Source of the DNA: Methanobacteriota archaeon
GTDB lineage: Archaea > Thermoplasmatota > Thermoplasmata > RBG-16-68-12
NCBI GenBank assembly: GCA_005878515.1
Contig: VBLZ01000102.1
Location: forward strand, 1 to 29,490
Length of the DNA stretch: 29,490 nucleotides
Direction: 5' to 3'
Shown: positions 7,902 to 15,546 of the stretch, in pieces
How the letters are laid out: the number at the start of each line of letters is the position of its first letter
Position numbering within the stretch: position 1 is the stretch's first letter
Position numbers and translations under genes: made by a program
The notes under the pieces: model-generated
What the model was told of the DNA's origin: nothing
Database searches by the model: none
What the model saw: the letters and a program-made list of their open reading frames with translations, nothing else

Positions 7902-8975
7902 TCACCTCCGCGGAAGCGCCAGGAAGGCGTCCATCTCTTCCCGGAGGTGGGGAGGCATCTCCGCGTACACATCGGCGAAGATTGTTTCGACGGCGGGGGG
8001 CGGGATTCGTTCCGCCTCCTGGACGGCGCGGGTGATCTCGTCCCCGATCTCCTGCTCGAGCCGCGCTTCCCGCGCGTCGTCCCACCACCCCGCGTGTTCG
8101 AGGTACCGGCGGAATCGCAGGAGCGGGTCGCGGGCCTGCCACGCGGCCACCTCGGCCTCGTCGCGGTACCGGGAGGGATCGTCGCTCGAGGAGTGCGGTC
8201 CGATGCGGTAGGTGACCGCCTCGACCATCATAGGCCCGAGCCCCTCACGGGCGTTGCGCGCCGCATCGCGCGTCGCCCGGTAGACGGCCAAAGCATCCAT
8301 CCCGTCCACGCGGATGCCGTCGAATCCGTAGGCGTTCGCTTTCTCCGCGAGCGTTGCCGCCGCGGTCTGCTTCGCCACCGGGACGGAGATCGCCCACTGG
8401 TTATTGTTGCACAGGAAGACGGTCGGCGTTCGGAAGACGCCGGCAAAGTTCATTGCCGCGTGGAAGTCCCCCGTGCTCGTCGCGCCGTCGCCGAAAAAGA
8501 CGAGGACTGCCTTCTTCTCGCCGCGCAGTTTCATCGCCCATCCGATGCCGACCGCGTGCGGCAGCTGCGTGCCGACGGGCGACGAGATCGAGAGATAGTT
8601 CCCCTTGCGGTAGACGTAATGGCAGGGCATCTGGTGGCCTTTCACCGGATCCTCCGCGTTCCCCATGAGCTGGCACAGGAGTTCTTTCAGCGGCATGCCG
8701 CGGACGAGCGCTGCGCCCGGTTCGCGGTACTGCGGGACGATCCAGTCCTCCGGACCCATCGCCATCGCCGCGCCGACGATCGCGGCCTCCTGGCCGAGCG
8801 ATGGACCGTAGAACCCGATCCGCCCTTGTCGCTGCAGGGCGAGCATGCGGTTGTCGAGGATCCGCTGGAGGCTCATCCCGCGATACATGGCGATGGCCTC
8901 GTCCTCCGAGAATTTCGGGTCGAGACGGGGGTCCGTCGAGCCGTCGTCCCGAATCACGCGTAGCGCATCGACCAC
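7902..8975 (-). CDS. 2-Oxoacid (probably branched-chain) dehydrogenase E1 component, alpha subunit
   Basis: The alpha subunit binds thiamine diphosphate through the motif GDGATSTGDFHAAMNFAGVF, ending in CNNNQWAIS (about residues 162-196). It is 357 residues. Other family marks: GRIGFYGPSLGQEA, DWIVPQYREPGA, KGHQMPCHY and SPVGTQLPHAVGIGWAMK. The phosphorylation-loop equivalent reads YRIGPHSSSDDPSRYR (about 256-271), which is closer to branched-chain E1alpha than to pyruvate E1alpha; this is pattern-level evidence. It starts at GTG 8975 and is the first gene of the E1alpha-TPR-E1beta unit. A TATA-like GGCTTAAGG lies about 55 nt upstream, and GAGGAA just before the start may act as Shine-Dalgarno. 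Confidence 0.94.
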   Translation of the reverse strand: MVDALRVIRDDGSTDPRLDPKFSEDEAIAMYRGMSLQRILDNRMLALQRQGRIGFYGPSLGQEAAIVGAAMAMGPEDWIVPQYREPGAALVRGMPLKELLCQLMGNAEDPVKGHQMPCHYVYRKGNYLSISSPVGTQLPHAVGIGWAMKLRGEKKAVLVFFGDGATSTGDFHAAMNFAGVFRTPTVFLCNNNQWAISVPVAKQTAAATLAEKANAYGFDGIRVDGMDALAVYRATRDAARNAREGLGPMMVEAVTYRIGPHSSSDDPSRYRDEAEVAAWQARDPLLRFRRYLEHAGWWDDAREARLEQEIGDEITRAVQEAERIPPPAVETIFADVYAEMPPHLREEMDAFLALPRR

Positions 8976-9088
8976 GGAGTTCCTCGCACCCCCTGAGGCC
9001 CGGGGGAAACAAAACGCCCGGTGCGGCCTTAAGCCTTGCGACCTGAGGAATCTCTAAATCATTCGCACCGTTTTCTGTGCGGTGATTC

Positions 9089-10027
9089 TTGGTCCTTCCG
9101 GAGCGGACGCGGGGCTATCTCGCCATCATCGTGGCGGCGGTTCTCTTCGGGATCTGGCCCACCCTTTCCAAACTGGTGTTGAACGCGCTCTCACCGCTCG
9201 CGATCGCGTTCCTGATCCAGGTGATTCCGGGAGCCGCGCTCCTTCCGTTCATTCGCCGTGTTCGGTTCCAACGCGCGGATTGGAAACTCATCGTCCTGTC
9301 AGGCGTCATCGGAGCCGTCGTCGGGCCGTTGATCTATTTCTACGGGCTCGAACGCACGACGGCCGCGAACTCCGTGCTGCTGTCGAACAGCGAATCGCTG
9401 TTCACGATGCTCCTCGCCTACGCGTTCCTCCGGGAACGGGCGACGCGGCGTGAATACGTCACGCTGGCGGGCATCGCCGTCGGTGCATTTCTCGTGACGA
9501 CACAACTCCGGTTTGGAGACGTGCGGTTCCTCGAGTTCCTGGTCGGCAACGTCATGCTGGTCACCGCCGCAGCATGCTGGGGGTCGAGCAACACGATGAG
9601 TGCCGTCCTCCTCCGCCGAATCCCGATCGTGACCCTCCTCGAGGTCCAGCTCCTGATCGGCGCCGCGGTGTTCGCTGGGATCGTCGTCTTCACCGGCACC
9701 TCGCTCGCGGTCCCGCTGGATGTCCTGCCGGCGCTGGTCCTGCTCTCCCTGAGCGCGGTGGGAATTTTCTCTGTCCTTTTCTTCTACGCATTCCGGACGA
9801 TCGGAGCGATGCGCACGGGTGCCGTCCTCCCGTCGTCGGCCTTGTGGGGAGTCCTCGTGGCCCTCTACGTCTTCCCGACGGAGACCCTGAGTCCGGTCCA
9901 GGTGCTCGGCGGGGTCCTCATGGTCGGCTCGCTGATCGCGCTCTACATTCTCCGCGGCCCAGCGGAGGCAAAGTCCGGCGGCGAAACCTTGAAACCCGCC
10001 GCGTCGGATGGTCCCGATTCACCGTGA
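9089..10027 (+). CDS. EamA/DMT-superfamily transporter
   Basis: 312 residues with the ten-helix, two-repeat layout of the drug/metabolite transporter superfamily. First repeat: YLAIIVAAVLFGIWPTLSKL, then FIRRVRFQRADWKLIVLSG and FYGLERTTAANSVLLSNSES, a typical EamA signature. The second repeat begins near GNVMLVTAAACWGSSNTMSA and ends VLGGVLMVGSLIALYIL. The C-terminal tail is hydrophilic. Transport substrate unknown; members export or import amino acids, nucleotides or drugs. The start is TTG 9089, the only start codon in frame that keeps helix 1 intact; a TATA-like TCTCTAAATC at 9051-9060 is about 33 nt upstream. The stop overlaps the GTG start of the DNA ligase gene (GTGA at 10024-10027). 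Confidence 0.88.
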   Translation: MVLPERTRGYLAIIVAAVLFGIWPTLSKLVLNALSPLAIAFLIQVIPGAALLPFIRRVRFQRADWKLIVLSGVIGAVVGPLIYFYGLERTTAANSVLLSNSESLFTMLLAYAFLRERATRREYVTLAGIAVGAFLVTTQLRFGDVRFLEFLVGNVMLVTAAACWGSSNTMSAVLLRRIPIVTLLEVQLLIGAAVFAGIVVFTGTSLAVPLDVLPALVLLSLSAVGIFSVLFFYAFRTIGAMRTGAVLPSSALWGVLVALYVFPTETLSPVQVLGGVLMVGSLIALYILRGPAEAKSGGETLKPAASDGPDSP

Positions 10028-11637
10028 CGCCGACGACCGCGGACGAGACGTCCTTTGCGCGACTCGCGGAGCTGACGCGGCAGCTCGAGGCCACGACGAA
10101 GCGGCTTGAAAAGCGCGCACTCCTCGCGGCGTTCCTGCGCTCCGTCCGGAGGGACGAGGTTGCGCCCGCGGTCTACCTGATCGTAGGCCGGATCTTCGCC
10201 GAGTCGGATGCGCGGGCCTTGAACGTCGGGTGGGCGACGCTTCAGAAGGCGCTCGGACGGACGAAGCAAGCCAGCCTCGTCCCGCGAACCCTGAGCATCC
10301 TCGAGGTGTCGAGGACGTTCGCGCAGATCGCGGAAACCCACGGCGCAGACTCGACGAAGGTGCGTCGACGGCTCCTCGAGAGTCTCCTCGGACGGGCGTC
10401 CGAAGACGAGCGGGACGTGCTCCTGAAGAACGTGTTCGGGGAAATGCGGATTGGCGTGAACGAGGGCGTGATGCTCGAAGGGATCGCGGATGCGTCGGGC
10501 GTGGACCTGGACTCCGTGAGGACCGCCCACATGTTCCTCGGGGACCTGGGGATGATCGCCGAGATCGCGCTCTTCGAAGGCGCGGACGGCCTCCGCTCGC
10601 GTGGCCTGCGTCTCCTCGCTCCCATGAAACCGATGCTCGCGGAGATGTCGGAGGACCTCGACGAGGTCCTCGCGGTGCACGGCGGCATGACGGCCATCGA
10701 ATACAAGCTGGATGGCGCGCGCATCCAGATCCATCGGAAGGGCGAGGCGGTGAAGATCTTCAGTCGACGGCTGAGCGATGTCACGTCCAGCCTTCCCGAA
10801 ATCGTCGCGATTGCGAAATCGCTGCCCGCGCCCGAATTCCTGCTCGAAGGCGAGGTCGTCGCGGTGAACAAGAACGGAAAGCCGCTCCCGTTCCAGGACC
10901 TCATGCGCCGCTTCCGACGGGTGCACGGGATCGAGTCTGCCGCGGAAGAGATTCCGCTGAAGCTGTATCTCTTCGACGTGCTCCACCTCGATGGCCGAAC
11001 GCTGATCGACGCGCCGTACCGGGAGCGATGGGAGATCCTCGAACGACTCGTGCCCGCGGAGTTGCTGACGGCCCGCCGCATCGCGCAGCGGAAGGACGAG
11101 ATCGAGTCCTTCCTCCAGGAGGCCCTCGTCGCCGGACACGAAGGGCTGATGGCGAAGCAGCTCGAGTCGACGTACTCCGTTGGGAAGCGAGGCAAGAAGT
11201 GGTTCAAGATCAAGCCGGCGGACCACCTCGACCTCGCGATCACCGCGGCCGAATGGGGAAGCGGCCGGCGGGAAGGCTGGCTGTCGAACTACTGGCTCGC
11301 CGTGCGGGACGACAAGGGCGGCGGCTTCCAGATGATCGGGAAGACGTTCAAGGGCCTCACGGATGCGGAGTTCCAGGCGATGACGGAGCGGTTGCGCGGC
11401 CTCGCGACGTCCGAGGAGCGCTGGGGATTCCATGTGCGACCCGAGACCGTGGTCGAGGTCGCGTACAACGAGATCCAGCGGAGCCCGCATTACCCGAGCG
11501 GTTTCGCACTTCGCTTCGCGCGGATTGTGCGGATTCGAGACGACAAAGGGCCGCAGGACGTCGACACATACGAGCGGCTCAAGGAACTCTACGCGAAGCA
11601 GTTCGAACGGAAGGGCCGTGGCCCGGACGATCTGTGA
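10024..11637 (+). CDS. lig: ATP-dependent DNA ligase
   Basis: This enzyme seals nicks in replication and repair through a lysyl-AMP intermediate. It is 537 residues and full length for the archaeal/eukaryal LigI-like type. Domains: N-terminal DNA-binding helical domain about 1-195; adenylation domain with motif I EYKLDGAR (lysine about 228) and motif III-like LYLFDVLHLDG; motif IV EGLMAKQLES (about 373-382); motif V KRGKKWFKIKP; and an OB-fold domain from about 400 that includes GFHVRPETVVEVAYNEIQRS. The start is GTG 10024, overlapping the transporter stop; the frame is open upstream to 9574, but that stretch lies inside the transporter gene. The coupling to a membrane transporter is odd, and no functional link is evident. 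Confidence 0.95.
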   Translation: MTPTTADETSFARLAELTRQLEATTKRLEKRALLAAFLRSVRRDEVAPAVYLIVGRIFAESDARALNVGWATLQKALGRTKQASLVPRTLSILEVSRTFAQIAETHGADSTKVRRRLLESLLGRASEDERDVLLKNVFGEMRIGVNEGVMLEGIADASGVDLDSVRTAHMFLGDLGMIAEIALFEGADGLRSRGLRLLAPMKPMLAEMSEDLDEVLAVHGGMTAIEYKLDGARIQIHRKGEAVKIFSRRLSDVTSSLPEIVAIAKSLPAPEFLLEGEVVAVNKNGKPLPFQDLMRRFRRVHGIESAAEEIPLKLYLFDVLHLDGRTLIDAPYRERWEILERLVPAELLTARRIAQRKDEIESFLQEALVAGHEGLMAKQLESTYSVGKRGKKWFKIKPADHLDLAITAAEWGSGRREGWLSNYWLAVRDDKGGGFQMIGKTFKGLTDAEFQAMTERLRGLATSEERWGFHVRPETVVEVAYNEIQRSPHYPSGFALRFARIVRIRDDKGPQDVDTYERLKELYAKQFERKGRGPDDL

Positions 11638-11681
11638 CCTGGTCGGCGGCCGACACAACGAGGGCTCGAGGGAGCCGGTTC

Positions 11682-11701
11682 ATACCTCTAAGTAGAGGTA
11701 T
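11682..11701. terminator. Perfect hairpin between convergent genes (possible bidirectional terminator or operator)
   Basis: ATACCTCT-AAGT-AGAGGTAT: two 8-base arms that are exact reverse complements with a 4-base loop. It sits in the 95-base gap between the 3' ends of the ligase gene (+) and the second EamA gene (-). It is AT-richer than its surroundings and has no following T-tract on either strand. The convergent position fits a shared 3'-end signal, but archaeal termination does not need a hairpin, so an operator or protein-binding site is equally possible. Confidence 0.45.
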
Positions 11702-11732
11702 AATCCGCGTCCCCTCCCGAGGTGGCGAAAGG

Positions 11733-12659
11733 TCACTCCACGTCCCTCGTGGCGAGGATCTCCGGAGCGCGGCTGGTCTGGCCGAAGGCCGTCAGGTAGA
11801 TGCCGAGGAGGGCCAGACCCGCGCCGACCGCCACCCCGACCGTCGGCACCTGGGTGAGCAGGACCCAGGCCAGGAGACTCGATCCGACCGGCTCTCCGAC
11901 GAGGCTCAGGCTCACGACGGGCGCGGTCACCCACCGCAACGCCCAGTTGTACAAAGTGTGTCCGCCAATCTGCGGGACGACCGCCAAGGCCGCGAACAGG
12001 AGGAGCTCCCGGGGCATGTCCCCCAAGGGCGCGAGGCTCGACCCGAATGCGAGCGCGTACACAAAGAGGACCGTCGTGGCGCTCGCATAGACGACAAACG
12101 CGTAATCCAACAGGGCGACGCGCTGCCGCACCCGTCGGCCGAGGAGGAAGTAGAACCCGGCCATCACGCCGCCGCTGAAGGCGAGGATGTCCGCATAGAG
12201 GAGGCTCCCCGCGAATCCGTAGTCGGCGAGGGCGATCGACACGACGCCGGCGAAGCCGAGGACGATTCCGACGGCCATCCACCGGTTCAGGCGCTCGCGC
12301 AGGACGTAGTGCGAGAGGAGGCCGACCATCAGCGGATGAGACGTGACCAGCACGACCGACGACGCGATGGACTCCCCCTCGACCTTCAGCGAGGAGATCC
12401 ACAGGGCGAAGTGGGTCGCGAGGATCGCGCCGATGAGGGCCATGAGCGCGGCATCCCGTCGCGGGATTCGCAGCAAGGTGTTCGGCTTCCGGAGGGCGCT
12501 GCTTCGGATCAGGATCGTCGCTCCGACGATCCCCGTGGCGATGGCGAGCCGGTACAGAGCGATCGTGATCGGAGGCGAGTCGCTCCACGTGATGAAAATC
12601 GATGCGAACGAGACGGAGACGACCGCCAACGCGATCGCGGCGTAGGGTCCGCCTCGCAC
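11733..12659 (-). CDS. EamA/DMT-superfamily transporter, second copy
   Basis: 308 residues with the ten-helix EamA layout: AAIALAVVSVSFASIFITWS (helix 1), ALYRLAIATGIVGATILI, ALMALIGAILATHFALWISS, then SIASSVVLVTSHPLMVGLLS. The second repeat includes SGGVMAGFYFLLGRRVR, and a terminal VGVAVGAGLALLGIYLTAFG follows. Substrate unknown. It is not a close copy of the transporter at 9089-10027; they share only the superfamily pattern. The GTG start at 12659 has a TATA-like GTTACATAG at 12681-12689, 26 nt away, which suggests a leaderless transcript. Its neighbour upstream is the surface protein gene on the same strand, 40 bases away. Confidence 0.9.
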   Translation of the reverse strand: MRGGPYAAIALAVVSVSFASIFITWSDSPPITIALYRLAIATGIVGATILIRSSALRKPNTLLRIPRRDAALMALIGAILATHFALWISSLKVEGESIASSVVLVTSHPLMVGLLSHYVLRERLNRWMAVGIVLGFAGVVSIALADYGFAGSLLYADILAFSGGVMAGFYFLLGRRVRQRVALLDYAFVVYASATTVLFVYALAFGSSLAPLGDMPRELLLFAALAVVPQIGGHTLYNWALRWVTAPVVSLSLVGEPVGSSLLAWVLLTQVPTVGVAVGAGLALLGIYLTAFGQTSRAPEILATRDVE

Positions 12660-12680
12660 GCCCGGTCACGGGGGCCGGGC

Positions 12681-12689
12681 CTATGTAAC
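12681..12689 (-). promoter_or_regulatory. Putative promoter of the second EamA transporter
   Basis: The minus strand reads GTTACATAG centred about 26 nt before the GTG start at 12659. This is the distance expected between an archaeal TATA box and a transcription start, so the message would be leaderless. It lies in the 40-base gap after the surface protein gene, so the transporter need not depend on that gene's transcript. Confidence 0.4.
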
Positions 12690-12699
12690 GCCTGCGCCC

Positions 12700-13521
12700 C
12701 TACGGAGGCGGTGGCGTCGGCGGCGGGCCTGTTCCGGGTGGCGGCAGCATCGACCCGCGCCTCCGCCGGCGCACGACGATGAATAGGGCAATCGCGACCG
12801 CCGCAATAACGACGACGGAGCCGATAATGAGCAACAGTCCGAAGAATCCAGACTGGTACCGGTACGACGTCAGTTCCTGGTCGGCCACGCGGTTTCCGCT
12901 CCCGTCGTACGATTCCCGCTTCACGTAGTTCCCCGCGCCGTCGGAATATTGGTCCTCGCTGTGCGCCGTGCCGGTCGACGGATTGCGGATGACCGCGACG
13001 TTGAAGGTCCCCGCGGCGACCGACGTCGATTGCTCCCGGAGGACCGTGCCGCTGTACGCGATGTTGAGGCTGAAGGAGATGCCGACCACGCGAAGCGTGG
13101 TGTTCAGCGACCACTGGGCTCCCGCGGTCAGCGGGAACACGGCTCCTGCCTGGGGCGGATCGAGCGTGACTTGGACCTCGCCCAGGAGGGGCAACGTGAA
13201 ATTCGCCTTCGCGGTTGCGAGGTTCGAGTCGACGACCCAACTGTGCTGAACGGTCGAGTTTCCGCCGGCGTCCGTCGTGGTCGTCGTGAGGTGCCACACA
13301 TTGTACGTGCCAGAGGGCAGCGTGAGCGTCGTGCGCTCGTTCACGTCGATGCGGACCGTGCTCGTGGCACTTCCCGCCGTCCGAGCGTACACCCAGAAAT
13401 CCCCCTGCGTCCACGCGGGCGCGTTCTGGGCGGCCGCGACCCGGGGCGCGGTCGCGAGCACCGCGGCGACGGCGATCGCGAATACCGTCATCCAGACAAG
13501 GGACCTCGGAGGTCGTCGCAT
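12700..13521 (-). CDS. Secreted, membrane-anchored surface protein with proline-rich cytoplasmic tail (paralogue A)
   Basis: 273 residues of unknown function. A signal peptide (MRRPPRSLVWMTVFAIAVAA, probable cut after the run AAA near 31) is followed by a Thr/Ser-rich, beta-strand-like extracellular domain opening with WTQGDFWVYA. A single membrane helix at about 226-250 (LLLIIGSVVVIAAVAIALFI) is followed by RRRRR and a Pro-rich tail ending PPPTPPPP. By the positive-inside rule the tail is cytoplasmic. The same layout and several shared motifs (GDFW.YA, a QS.(T/S)V..GTF turn, LTSY.YQ.G before the helix) occur in the protein at 14525-15442, so the two are paralogues. They flank the hydroxyacyl-CoA dehydrogenase gene. 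I do not recognise a named family; domains with a W..GD.W.Y start occur in many archaeal surface proteins. Confidence 0.85.
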   Translation of the reverse strand: MRRPPRSLVWMTVFAIAVAAVLATAPRVAAAQNAPAWTQGDFWVYARTAGSATSTVRIDVNERTTLTLPSGTYNVWHLTTTTTDAGGNSTVQHSWVVDSNLATAKANFTLPLLGEVQVTLDPPQAGAVFPLTAGAQWSLNTTLRVVGISFSLNIAYSGTVLREQSTSVAAGTFNVAVIRNPSTGTAHSEDQYSDGAGNYVKRESYDGSGNRVADQELTSYRYQSGFFGLLLIIGSVVVIAAVAIALFIVVRRRRRGSMLPPPGTGPPPTPPPP

Positions 13522-13558
13522 CGGGGGTTCCTTCGCCGCGCCGATTCTCCGGGGGAGA

Positions 13559-13565
13559 TATGAGC
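13559..13565 (-). promoter_or_regulatory. Putative promoter element of surface protein A
   Basis: The minus strand reads GCTCATA about 40 nt before the ATG at 13521. The identical heptamer occurs about 35 nt before the ATG of paralogue B (around 15475-15484), so the paralogues may share a promoter type. A second TATA-like stretch (TTTATAAG, the reverse of the one used by the divergent gene) lies further upstream. Confidence 0.35.
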
Positions 13566-13577
13566 CTACCGAAACCG

Positions 13578-13586
13578 CTTATAAAC
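13578..13586 (+). promoter_or_regulatory. Promoter of the 3-hydroxyacyl-CoA dehydrogenase gene (BRE + TATA)
   Basis: CTTATAAAC on the plus strand, preceded by the BRE-like CCGAAACC at about 13569-13576. The start codons at 13625 and 13634 lie 43-52 nt downstream, giving a leader of roughly 17-26 nt that carries the Shine-Dalgarno-like GAGGTGG. One of the best-looking archaeal promoters in the window. Confidence 0.6.
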
Positions 13587-13624
13587 ACAGGCTTTAGGTT
13601 CGGGCGGCGTTCTCGCCCGACGAG

Positions 13625-14503
13625 GTGGCGACGGTGAATCTGGCCGATGTCCGGAAGATTGCCGTGGTGGGAGCGGGTACGATGGGCGCGGGCATCGCAC
13701 AGACGTGCGCTGCCGCCGGTTTTCAGGTGACGATGCGGGACATCGATCAGCGCCTCGTCGACGGCGGCTTCCGCCGGATCCGGGAGCCGCTCCAGAAGCG
13801 GGTGGAGCGGGGCAAGATGGCCCAGGCCGACGTCGACGCGATCCTCTCGAAGATCCGCGGGGTCGTCTCGCTCAAGGAGGCGGTCGACGGCGTGCAGGTC
13901 GTCATCGAGGCGGTCTTCGAGAAGATGGAGATCAAGAAGGAACTCTACGCGGAACTGGACCGGCTCTGCCCGCCGTCTGTCGCGTTCGCCTCGAACACGT
14001 CCTCGCTGAGCATCACGGAGATCGCGAGCGCGACGAAACGCGCCGACCGCGTCGTCGGCATGCACTTCTTCAACCCGGCGCCGGTCATGAAGCTCGTCGA
14101 GGTGATTCGCGGCTCCGAGACGTCCGACGACACGGTTCGACTGATCAAGGAGCTCTGCGCCAAGCTGGGGAAGGAGGCCGTCGAGGTGAAAGAGTCACCC
14201 GGGTTCGTCGTGAACCGACTCCTCGTGCCGATGATGAACGAGGCGTTCAACCTCCTGCAGGAAGGCGTCGCGAGCCCCGAGGACATCGACAAGGCGATGA
14301 AACTCGGGACGAACATGCCGATGGGCCCCTTCGAACTCGCGGACTACACGGGCCTTGATATCGGCCTGGACGTGATGGAAGTCTTGTTCCGCGAGACGGG
14401 CGATCCGAAGTTCCGTCCGTCGACGCTCCTCCGGAAGTACGTTCGGGCGGGTCGGCTCGGCCGGAAGACGGGACGCGGCGTGTACCCCTATCCAAGGCCC
14501 TAG
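13625..14503 (+). CDS. hbd: 3-Hydroxyacyl-CoA dehydrogenase (3-hydroxybutyryl-CoA dehydrogenase type)
   Basis: NAD(P)-dependent oxidation of 3-hydroxyacyl-CoA, or the reverse reduction, in beta-oxidation or butyrate-type pathways. 292 residues, the size of the stand-alone enzyme. Seen: the Rossmann motif IAVVGAGTMGAGIAQ (about 12-26), EAVFEKMEIKKELYAELD, SNTSSLSITEIA, the catalytic His-Glu pair in GMHFFNPAPVMKLVEVI (H147, E159), ESPGFVVNRLLVPMMNEAF and GPFELADYTGLDIGLDVME. The start is GTG 13625 or, perhaps better, GTG 13634, because GAGGTGG at 13622-13628 would be a well-placed Shine-Dalgarno for it. The same-strand crotonase gene lies 1 kb downstream, separated by a gene on the other strand. 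Confidence 0.95.
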   Translation: MATVNLADVRKIAVVGAGTMGAGIAQTCAAAGFQVTMRDIDQRLVDGGFRRIREPLQKRVERGKMAQADVDAILSKIRGVVSLKEAVDGVQVVIEAVFEKMEIKKELYAELDRLCPPSVAFASNTSSLSITEIASATKRADRVVGMHFFNPAPVMKLVEVIRGSETSDDTVRLIKELCAKLGKEAVEVKESPGFVVNRLLVPMMNEAFNLLQEGVASPEDIDKAMKLGTNMPMGPFELADYTGLDIGLDVMEVLFRETGDPKFRPSTLLRKYVRAGRLGRKTGRGVYPYPRP

Positions 14504-14524
14504 GCGGCTCGATGAATCGGCCCA

Positions 14525-15442
14525 TCACGGCATCGAACCGGGCGGTGGGCCTTCGGGGCCCATCGGCTCCTGCGGCGACATCGGCGGCGGGGGAGGAGGC
14601 ATGGCCCGGACCGGCGGCTTCCTCCGGCGGACCGCGAAGAACCCGATAATCGCCACGAGGATGACGACCAAGAGGATGATCCAGATCCAAGCCGGGAGTC
14701 CGAAGATGATCGACGTGAAGAAGCTCCCACCCTGGTAGTTGTACGATGTCAAATTGAACTGTCCTTGGCTTCGCCCGCTGCTGTCGTGCTCGCCGATTTG
14801 CACCCAGTTTCCCACTTGCGCGGACCAGTAGTTCACCGTGAACGTGCCGTTGCCGCTGGTTTCCTTGAGGGGCGTCGTCGTGAAGGTGCCCTTCGGCACC
14901 GTCACGCTTTGCTCCGCCTGAACCAGGAACGTCGTCGTCACGATGCTCTTCGTGTAATTCGTCTTCCCTTGGATCGTCGTCGAAGCCCAGACCGTGGTCG
15001 AGTCGGTCCAGGTCGCGTCGGTCGTCAAAGGCCAGTGGATCGTCTGGGGCGGGGTCCCGGCGATCGAGAGTTGGACGAGGGTCGACGCGTTCCCAGGAAT
15101 CAGCTCGAACGAGGACGCGATTTTCACGATCGCCAGTGTGTCGACGCTGAACCAGATCTCCGCCGGGAACGTCAGGAGGCCCTCTTTCAGGCTCGCGGTG
15201 GTATGATACGCGGAGTACGAGGTCCCGTTCACAATCGTGGATTCAGAACCGGTGACGTCCATCCGGAGCGTCCCGACCGTCTGGGCGGGTCCCGTTCCCG
15301 AGACGACGGCGTACTCCCAGAAGTCGCCGGACACCCAAATCGGCCGGTCCATGTTCGCTTTCGCGGTCCCGGGAACGATCGCGAACGCGGCAACGAGCAA
15401 TACCGCGTACACCGCGACGATTACTCGAGCCGACGTGTGCAT
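14525..15442 (-). CDS. Secreted, membrane-anchored surface protein with proline-rich cytoplasmic tail (paralogue B)
   Basis: 305 residues, function unknown. Signal peptide MHTSARVIVAVYAVLLVAAF with a probable AKA cleavage site near 28; a long Thr/Ser-rich extracellular domain starting WVSGDFWEYA; one membrane helix at about 247-271 (PAWIWIILLVVILVAIIGFF); then RRRK and a Pro/Met-rich tail (PPPPPPMSPQEPMGPEGPPP). Several N-glycosylation-type sequons (NGT, NYT, NLT) are present. The layout and short motifs match the protein at 12700-13521, but overall identity is low, so the duplication is old. The open frame extends to 15508, but ATG 15442 directly precedes the signal peptide and has GGTGG upstream. 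The cytoplasmic tail could bind SH3- or WW-like partners or simply be a spacer; no evidence decides. Confidence 0.85.
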   Translation of the reverse strand: MHTSARVIVAVYAVLLVAAFAIVPGTAKANMDRPIWVSGDFWEYAVVSGTGPAQTVGTLRMDVTGSESTIVNGTSYSAYHTTASLKEGLLTFPAEIWFSVDTLAIVKIASSFELIPGNASTLVQLSIAGTPPQTIHWPLTTDATWTDSTTVWASTTIQGKTNYTKSIVTTTFLVQAEQSVTVPKGTFTTTPLKETSGNGTFTVNYWSAQVGNWVQIGEHDSSGRSQGQFNLTSYNYQGGSFFTSIIFGLPAWIWIILLVVILVAIIGFFAVRRRKPPVRAMPPPPPPMSPQEPMGPEGPPPGSMP

Positions 15443-15546
15443 CCATCCCACCTTGCCCCCGCAGGGAGAGCCGGGTGTATGAGCTTGCCGGTGCTGGGCG
15501 AGCAACATTCATCCTCATCAGGGCGATTCCTTGCGGGAGGAAACCC

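Noticed and set aside
7479..8963. 494-codon plus-strand open frame opposite the TPR and E1alpha genes
   Set aside because: Antisense of two well-supported genes; the GC-skewed third codon position explains the lack of stops.
9574..10023. N-terminal extension of the DNA ligase frame
   Set aside because: It lies in another frame within the EamA transporter gene, is Arg/Pro-rich, and does not match the ligase fold; GTG 10024 gives the normal length.
11682..11701. Inverted repeat as an integration (att) or transposon end
   Set aside because: No integrase or transposase nearby and no second copy seen in the window.
10230..12782. An 850-codon open frame on the plus strand
   Set aside because: Arg/Asp/Gly-rich shadow frame covering the ligase in a wrong frame and the antisense of the second EamA gene; typical of GC-rich DNA.
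12509..14065. 518-codon minus-strand open frame
   Set aside because: Runs antisense to the dehydrogenase and through the surface protein gene in another frame; no domain.
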